Assembly: GCF_005405205.1 (NCBI RefSeq) | Contig: NZ_BJDP01000015.1 | Location: forward strand, 1-38,192 | Length of the DNA stretch: 38,192 bases | Source of the DNA: Enterococcus pingfangensis | GTDB taxonomy: Bacteria > Bacillota > Bacilli > Lactobacillales > Enterococcaceae | Direction of reading: 5' to 3' | Shown: one piece after another, positions 1 through 5,986 of the stretch | Layout: each line of letters starts with the position of its first letter | Numbering within the stretch: the stretch's first letter is position 1 | The notes under the pieces: generated by a model | Databases searched by the model: none | What the model saw: only the letters and a program-made list of their open reading frames with translations | What the model was told of the DNA's origin: nothing | Program-made: the position numbers and the translations under genes

Positions 1-263
1 ACATTCCTTTCAAAAATAGTGTCTAGTCAAATAGCAGTATAGCAGAAAAATTGTCTACTTTATTAGCATACATCCAAGTCAAAAGAAAAAATTTTAAGTA
101 GATGGGAGATTTAATTGAAATCGTAGAAATAGTTTGTGTAGAGGAAAACATTCAATCAAATCCTTAACTGAACTATAAAATAAGTACCTAGAGGTTAGAT
201 TCTATGAACAAAAAACTATTTTAATATTATAAATAAGATAATTGAAGTAAAGGAGATGAGATC
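1..263 (+). promoter_or_regulatory. Upstream region of the polyol operon with a weak candidate promoter
   Basis: No reading frame of useful length is visible here; the stretch is very AT-rich. A possible sigma-A promoter is TTCAAT (151-156), a 17-base spacer and TATAAA (174-179), but the DNA is so AT-rich that this match is weak. The operon could equally continue from genes to the left of the window. An AAAGGAG ribosome binding site at 249-255 serves the first gene. Confidence 0.3.
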
Positions 264-647
264 TTGAACGGTATTTTATTAGTTTCTCATAGTAAAAAAA
301 TTACTGACGGTTTAAAAGAAATGATCGAAGAAATGATTGGAACTGACTCTAAAGCTAGTATCTATTCATTAGGTGGTATGGAGGATGGAAGACTAGGAAC
401 TAGTGCAACTAAAATATTAGATGGGATTCAAGAATGTAAAGATTTTAGAAATATTTTTATTTTTTGTGACATTGGAAGCGCTGTACTTAGTGCTGAAGTT
501 GCAATTGAGATGGCAAGTGAAGAATTACTAAAAAAAATAATGTTAATAGATGCACCGCTTGTTGAAGGCGCGTTCACTGTATCAGTTCAAGCCTCTGTAA
601 TGAATTCTAAGGAAGATATTTTAAAGGATATATTATCATATTATTAA
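264..647 (+). CDS. dhaM: DhaM-type PTS EIIA phosphocarrier of a dihydroxyacetone-like kinase
   Basis: This 127-residue protein is a single mannose-EIIA-fold domain, the phosphoryl carrier that passes phosphate from HPr to the ADP bound on DhaL in PEP-dependent dihydroxyacetone kinases. The N-terminus reads ILLVSHSKKI, with His9 at the expected phosphorylation position, and later segments (FCDIGSA, LIDAPLVEGAF) fit the family. It lacks the extra HPr and EI-like domains of the long E. coli DhaM, as is usual in Firmicutes. Translation starts at TTG: AAAGGAG lies 8 bases upstream and no ATG fits. dhaK and dhaL follow in the same operon, separated by two membrane-protein genes. The family call is secure; the kinase substrate is not. 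Confidence 0.88.
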   Translation: MNGILLVSHSKKITDGLKEMIEEMIGTDSKASIYSLGGMEDGRLGTSATKILDGIQECKDFRNIFIFCDIGSAVLSAEVAIEMASEELLKKIMLIDAPLVEGAFTVSVQASVMNSKEDILKDILSYY

Positions 648-672
648 ATCTATATAATAAGGGGATTATTCA

Positions 673-1116
673 ATGAAAATAATTCGTTCTTTATTAGGTT
701 ATACGATTTCAGGAGTTTTGGTCATGGCGGTTTGGGGGCAATTAACAGCTGCGGGAGGAATCTTTGGGGGATACTTAGCTTCTATAATACTGATTGGACC
801 ATTATGGTTTGTAAATCATTATTTGAATCTGGTAGATAACAAGGATGATGTGGCTTGGGTAGATATGGGATTAGCAATTGGTGTTTGTGGTATTTTTAGA
901 GATATTTTTTTACAAGGGACTAATGATTTTTTTGATTCTTTACCTACTATTGCTCTTGTTGTTCTTGGAGGTTTTCTAGGTGGGTTAGTTGCAGCTGCAG
1001 TAGAAAAAGATATGGCTAAAGACTTTGTAGTTCAGGATAATTCGATTCAAGAACAATATGCTCCAGAATTGAATACAGTACAAGAAGAATTTGAACTTAG
1101 CAAAGGGGAAAATTAG
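673..1116 (+). CDS. Lin0368-type putative polyol/glycerol transporter subunit
   Basis: A 147-residue hydrophobic protein with about three membrane segments (roughly residues 5-25, 30-50 and 90-112) and a charged C-terminal tail of about 35 residues. It resembles the Listeria Lin0368 family named as a putative glycerol transporter subunit; that name rests on genomic context. The segment LWFVNHYLN followed by WVDMGLAIGV is echoed in the next protein (IWTLNHGI, WVDMGLAAGV), so the two are homologous and probably form a hetero-oligomer. It begins 25 bases after dhaM, with AAGGGG ahead of the ATG. Position between dhaM and dhaK points to uptake of the kinase substrate or its polyol precursor. No transport mechanism can be assigned from sequence. 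Confidence 0.72.
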   Translation: MKIIRSLLGYTISGVLVMAVWGQLTAAGGIFGGYLASIILIGPLWFVNHYLNLVDNKDDVAWVDMGLAIGVCGIFRDIFLQGTNDFFDSLPTIALVVLGGFLGGLVAAAVEKDMAKDFVVQDNSIQEQYAPELNTVQEEFELSKGEN

Positions 1117-1118
1117 AT

Positions 1119-1460
1119 ATGTCGTTTAGTCTTGGATTTGCAACTCTTTTAGGGAGCTTCTTATTTCCTTTTTTCATTAGAATAGCTTGGGGGAAAATGG
1201 TTGATGCATGGGGGCCTGCCGGGGGATTAGTTGCAGCAACTCTTATTACAGGAACTATTTGGACGTTAAACCATGGTATTTCGACACCAATGATTACTCA
1301 ATCAGGTACTATTTGGGTAGATATGGGATTGGCAGCTGGTGTTGGTTGTTGGGTTGCGACGGCTCAGTTAGGATTTAACAAACAAAAATCTTTAAAAAAT
1401 ATCTTTACTGCAATAATTGGTGGAATATTTGGAGCAGGAATTTTGACTTTATTCTTATAA
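1119..1460 (+). CDS. Lin0367-type putative polyol/glycerol transporter subunit
   Basis: A 113-residue membrane protein with about three hydrophobic segments (roughly residues 3-22, 31-50 and 90-112). It is homologous to the preceding protein through the W-x2-N-H and WVDMGLA-x-GV motifs but lacks that protein's charged tail. The ATG lies two bases after the upstream stop, with AAAGGGG inside the end of that gene, so translation is probably coupled and subunit amounts matched. It corresponds to the Listeria Lin0367 family. Nothing in it suggests an ATPase or a PTS EII, so with its partner it would be a small channel or a secondary carrier. The function is inferred from the dhaKLM context. Confidence 0.72.
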   Translation: MSFSLGFATLLGSFLFPFFIRIAWGKMVDAWGPAGGLVAATLITGTIWTLNHGISTPMITQSGTIWVDMGLAAGVGCWVATAQLGFNKQKSLKNIFTAIIGGIFGAGILTLFL

Positions 1461-1490
1461 AAATAATGAAAAATGAAAGAAGGAACAACT

Positions 1491-2492
1491 ATGAAACGCT
1501 TAGTAAATGACGGATACGATGTAGTTGAAGAAATGTTGGAAGGATACGTAGCAGCTAATTCAAGTTATGTGAAATTAGATGAAGAAAATCCTCGTGTAGT
1601 CGTTAGTAAGGTGATAAGTAAGGAAGAACGCGTTCGGATTATTGTTGGGGGAGGATCTGGACATGAACCATTATTTCTAGGATATGTGGGAGCAGATTTT
1701 GCTGATGCCGCTGTCGTGGGTAATATTAATACTTCCCCAGCTCCAGATGCATGTTATCGATCAGTGAAAGCGGTTGATAGTGGGAAAGGATGTCTCTACC
1801 TTTATGGTAATTATGCAGGTGATGTTATGAATTTTGATATGGGTGCAGAGATGGCCATGGAAGAAGATGGAATTCGAGTAGAAACTGTACTGGTTACAGA
1901 TGATGTCTATTCAGCCAAGGATAAGAAAAATCGTCGTGGTGTAGCAGGAGATGTACCAGTGTTCAAAGTTGCTGGAAGTGCTGCGGCCAGAGGGTATGAC
2001 TTAGATGCCGTAAAAACAGTAACTGAAAATGCTAATAATAATACGTACTCAATGGGCGTTGCGTTGTCGTCGTCAACACTACCAGTTACAGGTAAAGCTA
2101 TTTTTGAGATGGCAGATGGAGAAATGGAAATTGGAATGGGGATACATGGTGAACCCGGGATCGAGCGGATTAAAATTGAATCAGCTGATAAAGTGATTGA
2201 TGAAATCCTGACACATATTCTTGAAGATTCAAAGATTACTTCTGGTGATGAAGTCTATGTTTTAGTAAATGGTTTAGGTGGATTACCAGTTATGGACCAA
2301 TATATTTGTTATCGAAGAGTTCATCAAATCTTAGAAGAAAAAGGAATTATTATCCATAAATCTGAAGTTGGAAATTATGCAACATCGATGGATATGGTTG
2401 GCTTGTCTGTGACATTGGTAAATCTAGATAAAGAGATTAAAGAATTATTGGACTATCCTTGTGATACCCCATACTATAAAATTAAAAAATAG
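1491..2492 (+). CDS. dhaK: Dihydroxyacetone kinase subunit DhaK (substrate-binding)
   Basis: DhaK binds dihydroxyacetone or a related short ketose covalently and receives phosphate from the DhaL-ADP/DhaM couple. The 333-residue product has the hallmark GGGSGHEP (His58 within it) and GMGIHGEPGIE, whose His219 forms the hemiaminal bond with the substrate carbonyl. Length is normal for the family. An in-frame ATG at 1473 exists, but the ATG at 1491 has AAGAAGGA at good spacing and begins MKRLVNDG, as DhaK proteins do. It lies about 30 bases downstream of the transporter pair and 47 upstream of dhaL. With a C4-polyol-type dehydrogenase in the cluster, the substrate could be erythrulose rather than dihydroxyacetone; sequence does not decide. 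Confidence 0.9.
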   Translation: MKRLVNDGYDVVEEMLEGYVAANSSYVKLDEENPRVVVSKVISKEERVRIIVGGGSGHEPLFLGYVGADFADAAVVGNINTSPAPDACYRSVKAVDSGKGCLYLYGNYAGDVMNFDMGAEMAMEEDGIRVETVLVTDDVYSAKDKKNRRGVAGDVPVFKVAGSAAARGYDLDAVKTVTENANNNTYSMGVALSSSTLPVTGKAIFEMADGEMEIGMGIHGEPGIERIKIESADKVIDEILTHILEDSKITSGDEVYVLVNGLGGLPVMDQYICYRRVHQILEEKGIIIHKSEVGNYATSMDMVGLSVTLVNLDKEIKELLDYPCDTPYYKIKK

Positions 2493-2539
2493 CAAAGAGT
2501 TCAAAATTTAGATTTAAAAAATGATGGGATGGGTGTGGC

Positions 2540-3205
2540 ATGACAAATAATATCGTGATCAATAAAGAGTTTATGGTGAATTCCTTGAAAGAAATGGCCA
2601 AACTCTCTGAAGAGCAGAGAGATTATTGGACGTCATTAGATTCAGATATTGGGGATGGTGATCATGGAATAAATTTAAGTATCGGATTTAGAGGGATCAG
2701 TAAGGAATTAGATAATATATCTGACAATACAACAGATATCAATTCGTTGTTAAAAAAAGCGGGAATGATTTTACTATCAAAAGTTGGTGGAGCATCAGGA
2801 CCGCTATATGGAAGTTTTTTTATAAAGATGGGAGCTAAGTATCCTGATGAAGAAGAAATAAGTTATTCTGATTTTTTGGTAATGATTATGGATGGCATAA
2901 AAGCTGTACAGTCAAGAGGGAAAGCTGAAATTGGCGATAAAACAATGATTGATGCTTTTATTCCTGGTTATGAAGTTTTAGAGAACTATCAAGTTGATGA
3001 TGATCCCTATAAAAATTTTGCTCAATTTATCATGAAAATGAAAGAAGGCTCTGATTCTACAATTCCACTAGTTGCAAAAAAAGGAAGAGCGATGCGTTTG
3101 GGTGAACGGGCGATTGGCCATAGAGACCCGGGATCAGAATCTTCATGGATGCTTATGGATATTTTTCATAAAGAGCTATTGAAAAGAAGGGATGGAAATG
3201 AGTAA
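2540..3205 (+). CDS. dhaL: Dihydroxyacetone kinase subunit DhaL (ADP-binding)
   Basis: DhaL carries a tightly bound ADP that is phosphorylated by DhaM and then phosphorylates the ketose held by DhaK. The 221-residue protein shows the nucleotide/Mg signature DSDIGDGDHG (Asp36, Asp39 and Asp41 as metal ligands) and the glycine-rich GGASGPLYG loop. HRDPGSESS near the C-terminus is also typical. The length fits a stand-alone PTS-type DhaL rather than an ATP-dependent DhaK-DhaL fusion. Its last 8 bases overlap the start of the isomerase-like gene, so the two are translationally coupled. Confidence 0.9.
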   Translation: MTNNIVINKEFMVNSLKEMAKLSEEQRDYWTSLDSDIGDGDHGINLSIGFRGISKELDNISDNTTDINSLLKKAGMILLSKVGGASGPLYGSFFIKMGAKYPDEEEISYSDFLVMIMDGIKAVQSRGKAEIGDKTMIDAFIPGYEVLENYQVDDDPYKNFAQFIMKMKEGSDSTIPLVAKKGRAMRLGERAIGHRDPGSESSWMLMDIFHKELLKRRDGNE

Positions 3206-3977
3206 TCGAAAACCAATTGTCGCTATGAATTGGGCGATGAGGCAAAATAAAAATAGTGATGCGATTGCTTTTACAGAACAATTAGTAGAACTCTTAGATA
3301 AAGACACTAAAACAGAAAAAATTATTTTTCCATCAATGGGAACTTTACAAGCTGTAGCAAAAATTTCTAACGAAACCAATATTGGATTGGGTGCACAAAA
3401 TATTGCACCATATGCACATGGTGAATATTCTGGTGAGTATTCAATTGAATCATTAATAGATATTGGTGGGAAGTATGTTGAGTTAGGTCATTGGGAAAGA
3501 CGGACATTATTCGGAGAGACTAATGAGCTGATAAATAAAAAAGCCAAATTAATTCTTGAAAACAATCTAGTCCCAATTATTTGTGTTGGTGAAACAGATA
3601 AATTTGAATCTAAGAAAGAAATTGAAGAGCAAATCCGACGTCAACTATTTAATGATTTGTTAGGTATCGAAGAAAAAAAAATAGAGTCGATTATTATTGC
3701 TTACACTCCTAAGTGGGCTGTTGGAAAAACTAGGGCTTCAAATGCGCCACATGTACATGAAGTAGGTAATCTTATTAGAGAAATACTTCAAGATATATTC
3801 TCTGAAAAAACTTCGCAAATAATTCGTATTATTTATGGAGGATCAGTGAGTCCTGAAAATGCTCGTTTAATTGTTGAAGCTGAATCTATCGATGGTGTAT
3901 TGATTGGAAGATTTGGAAGTAATCCAGAAAGGTATGCTGAAGTAGTAAAAGTAATAGGAGATACTAAGGAGACATAG
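3198..3977 (+). CDS. Triosephosphate-isomerase-family protein with altered active site
   Basis: A 259-residue protein that aligns along its length with triosephosphate isomerase but has replaced two of the three catalytic residues. The N-terminal NWKM becomes NWAM (Ala13 for the catalytic Lys), and AYEPVW becomes AYTPKW (Thr170 for the general-base Glu). The catalytic His is kept (ELGHWERR, His98), though the next Ser is Trp. The phosphate-binding YGGSV segment is retained. The ATG at 3198 is preferred to 3192 because the AGAAGGG ribosome site is too close to the latter. TIM-like isomerases of erythrulose phosphates occur in C4-polyol pathways, so a related role is plausible, but with these losses ordinary TPI chemistry is unlikely. 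It may instead bind a phosphate ester, catalyse a different step, or regulate. Confidence 0.8.
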   Translation: MSNRKPIVAMNWAMRQNKNSDAIAFTEQLVELLDKDTKTEKIIFPSMGTLQAVAKISNETNIGLGAQNIAPYAHGEYSGEYSIESLIDIGGKYVELGHWERRTLFGETNELINKKAKLILENNLVPIICVGETDKFESKKEIEEQIRRQLFNDLLGIEEKKIESIIIAYTPKWAVGKTRASNAPHVHEVGNLIREILQDIFSEKTSQIIRIIYGGSVSPENARLIVEAESIDGVLIGRFGSNPERYAEVVKVIGDTKET

Positions 3978-4027
3978 ACAAGCGTTTGCCATAGAAAATA
4001 TAGTAAATGAATATCTAAAATATTGAT

Positions 4028-4044
4028 GGAAACAAATCGTTTCC
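4028..4044. promoter_or_regulatory. Operator-like dyad upstream of the polyol dehydrogenase
   Basis: Perfect 6-bp arms GGAAAC and GTTTCC separated by 5 bases form a 17-bp dyad, 28 bases before the dehydrogenase ATG. The shape suits a LacI-family regulator, and the site is a two-mismatch relative of a CcpA cre. It lies in the 94-base gap after the isomerase-like gene, so the last gene could be controlled separately. No cognate regulator gene is in view. Confidence 0.4.
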
Positions 4045-4071
4045 TTAATAAAAATATAGGGGGAAAATATT

Positions 4072-5154
4072 ATGTGTAATCATGGAATTCCGGATAAAAT
4101 GAAAGCGGTTGTTGCGTATGAACCAGGAGATTATAGACTGGAGTCAGTTGAAGTACCTAGAATAAGAAACAGCAAAGAAATTATTTTAAAAGTAGAGGCA
4201 TGTGGTATTTGTGCGGGGGATATTAAAGCTTATGGTGGAGCTCCAAGTTTTTGGGGAGACGAAACACAGCCAGCTTATATCAAAGCTCCTATGATTCCAG
4301 GACATGAGTTTATTGGAGAAATAGTTGAAAAGGGAGAAGATGTCACTGAATTTGAGATTGGTGATCGTATCGCTTCTGAACAAATTGTGCCATGTTGGGA
4401 ATGCAAATTCTGTAAACGTGGAGAGTATTGGATGTGTGAAAAACATGATTTATTTGGCTTCCAAAGCAATGTAAATGGTGGAATGGCCGAGTACATGAGA
4501 CTAACCAAAGAAGCAATAAATTATAAGGTTCCTAAAGATTTACCTATTGAAAAAGCAATTTTAATTGAACCGTTTGCATGTAGTCTTCATGCTGTCCAAA
4601 GAGCAAATGTAAAAATTGGAGATTTTGTTGTATTATCGGGTGCAGGGACACTGGGGCTAGGAATGGTAGGAGCTTTAGCAAAAACTGGTAAAGATAAGTT
4701 GGTAGTACTTGATCTAAAAGAGGACCGCTTGGAGCTAGCTAAAAAATTTGGTGCAGATATTGTTATGAATCCTGCAAAAGAAGATGTTGTAAGTAGAATT
4801 AAAGAGCTGACAGGAGGATACGGTTGTGATGTATATATTGAAGCAACAGGTCATCCAGCATCAGTTGATCAAGGATTAAGTATGATTAGAAAACTAGGTA
4901 CATTTGTGGAATTTTCAGTATTTAAGGACCCTGTTTCAGTTGACTGGAGTATCATTTCAGATAGAAAAGAACTAGATCTTTTAGGAAGTCATTTGAGCCC
5001 ATATTGTTATCCATGGGTAATTGAGCATATTGCTGATGGTAGTCTACCGACAGAAGGGGTAGTTACAAATAAATTTCCTCTTGAGGAATTTAAAAAAGGC
5101 TTTGAATTGATGGAAAAAGGTGATAAAACCTTAAAGGTGATCTTAGTACCGTAG
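4072..5154 (+). CDS. Zinc-dependent polyol dehydrogenase (erythritol/L-threitol dehydrogenase-like)
   Basis: A 360-residue medium-chain dehydrogenase that would oxidise a polyol to a ketose with NAD. Catalytic-zinc residues are visible at Cys44 (CGIC) and His78-Glu79 (PGHE), with structural-zinc cysteines at 108, 111, 114 and 122. A Rossmann motif GAGTLGLG follows the LIEPFACSLHA segment. The overall sequence recalls enzymes named erythritol/L-threitol dehydrogenase, but sorbitol- or butanediol-type substrates cannot be excluded. GGGGGAAAA lies before the ATG. As the last gene of the dhaMKL group it supplies the logical first step, polyol to ketose, ahead of DhaKLM phosphorylation. Confidence 0.8.
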   Translation: MCNHGIPDKMKAVVAYEPGDYRLESVEVPRIRNSKEIILKVEACGICAGDIKAYGGAPSFWGDETQPAYIKAPMIPGHEFIGEIVEKGEDVTEFEIGDRIASEQIVPCWECKFCKRGEYWMCEKHDLFGFQSNVNGGMAEYMRLTKEAINYKVPKDLPIEKAILIEPFACSLHAVQRANVKIGDFVVLSGAGTLGLGMVGALAKTGKDKLVVLDLKEDRLELAKKFGADIVMNPAKEDVVSRIKELTGGYGCDVYIEATGHPASVDQGLSMIRKLGTFVEFSVFKDPVSVDWSIISDRKELDLLGSHLSPYCYPWVIEHIADGSLPTEGVVTNKFPLEEFKKGFELMEKGDKTLKVILVP

Positions 5155-5165
5155 TTTAAAAATAA

Positions 5166-5211
5166 GGCTAAAGATTGGCGAGCAATGATTAAAGACCTTA
5201 ATCTTTAAGCC
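5166..5211 (+). terminator. Hairpin after the polyol operon
   Basis: GGCTAAAGATT (5166-5176) pairs with AATCTTTAAGCC (5200-5211) with one bulge, 11 bases past the dehydrogenase stop. There is no strong T run, so termination would be weak. Confidence 0.4.
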
Positions 5212-5240
5212 AATATATTGGTGATGGTATATATGCTAAA

Positions 5241-5285
5241 CTGACCTCTAAAAGTTAGACTGAAAATCTGATTTTTGGAGGTCAG
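5241..5285. repeat. 45-base imperfect hairpin with IS3-like tip sequence
   Basis: Perfect outer arms CTGACCTC and GAGGTCAG enclose partly paired inner segments containing AAAAGTTAGA and TCTGATTTTT. The AAAGTTAGA/ATTTTTGG vocabulary recurs in a second hairpin at 25939-25993. It resembles abutted terminal repeats of an IS3/IS150-type element, but no transposase is present, so a solo remnant or a mini-element is an inference. Confidence 0.45.
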
Positions 5286-5440
5286 TATCTTTATTATTAT
5301 GGTGTTGAAAAGTAGAAAAACAATAACTCTTTGAAATTTGAACAGCAGATAACCGTAGATAGGGTTGGATCAATGCTTTATAGTTATTCTCTTCCTTCTA
5401 TTGGAAATGGCGGCGGACTCTGCCAGAGTTAGTCAAAACA

Positions 5441-5471
5441 CAAAAAAAGCCGGGCTCTCGACGGCCCGGCT
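5441..5471 (-). terminator. Intrinsic terminator reading leftwards
   Basis: AGCCGGGC (5448-5455) and GCCCGGCT (5464-5471) form a perfect GC-rich stem. The seven A on the plus strand just before it become a T run after the hairpin on the minus strand. It therefore terminates minus-strand transcription, although no minus-strand ORF precedes it. Confidence 0.85.
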
Positions 5472-5814
5472 CTTAGAATATCGGAAGGATTAGTTCATTC
5501 GAATTTATATTACTTCATGATACATGCAAAGTACTACACGAATTTCTAGACTATAAACATAAATATTTGTTTTTACTACGTTTTCACTTCTATTCAGTTT
5601 TAAGAAACTTTTTTTCAGTTACGTATCATTTTACTTGTGTGTTTGATGAACTACTCAATCTCGGATACGCATTCACTATTTTAAAAGGAAATACTTCACA
5701 CATACTGCTTGACGATTTTCGGTGAATCTTGTATTACTAACAATTTTATTGTTTACTTTTTTCTACTTTCTTATCGAGAAATCCTTCGAATGATCTAAGT
5801 TCCTCCTTCCTTGT
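5449..5814 (-). ncRNA. Candidate minus-strand small RNA or decayed gene
   Basis: A transcript from the promoter at 5821-5849 to the terminator at 5441-5471 would be about 370 nt with no open frame longer than a few tens of codons. Just after the expected start there is a strong Shine-Dalgarno-like GGAAGGAGGAAC, then protein-like fragments in different frames broken by stops. This fits either a regulatory RNA or a decayed small gene that kept its promoter and terminator. No known RNA family is recognised. Confidence 0.35.
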
Positions 5815-5820
5815 ATCTAT

Positions 5821-5849
5821 AATATAGCATAGTTCTATCTTTTTTGGAA
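5821..5849 (-). promoter_or_regulatory. Minus-strand promoter for the 370-nt transcript
   Basis: Read on the minus strand: TTCCAA, a 17-base spacer, then TATATT. The -35 overlaps the cre-like site at 5844-5858. Confidence 0.5.
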
Positions 5850-5858
5850 GCGTTTTAT
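5844..5858 (+). promoter_or_regulatory. cre-like site
   Basis: TTGGAAGCGTTTTAT matches the CcpA consensus WTGNAANCGNWNNCW except for A in place of the final C. It covers the -35 of the leftward promoter, a position where CcpA binding would repress it, and lies about 60 bases upstream of the rightward ATPase promoter. Confidence 0.45.
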
Positions 5859-5916
5859 GATGATTATTTTAGCTGTTTTATTTATTGGATTTTGAACAAA
5901 AAATGAGCTATATGCT

Positions 5917-5974
5917 TTGGAATCCATATCTTTTCTATGTTATAGTAATAATATAATTAGTTTTTTATAACATA
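5917..5974 (+). promoter_or_regulatory. Promoter and overlapping dyad upstream of the P-type ATPase
   Basis: TTGGAA (5917-5922), an 18-base spacer and TATAGT (5941-5946) form a promoter. Perfect arms TATGTTATA (5936-5944) and TATAACATA (5966-5974) overlap the -10 and run up to the ribosome site. The left arm lies at the -10 and is not transcribed, so this is an operator candidate rather than an RNA hairpin. Confidence 0.5.
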
Positions 5975-5986
5975 AGGAGGAATAGG

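Noticed and set aside
3198..3977. Annotation as ordinary triosephosphate isomerase (tpiA)
   Set aside because: The catalytic Lys and Glu are absent, and housekeeping tpiA normally sits with gap and pgk.
5241..5285. An intact insertion sequence in the 5155-5986 gap
   Set aside because: Only tip-like words are present; there is no transposase frame on either strand.
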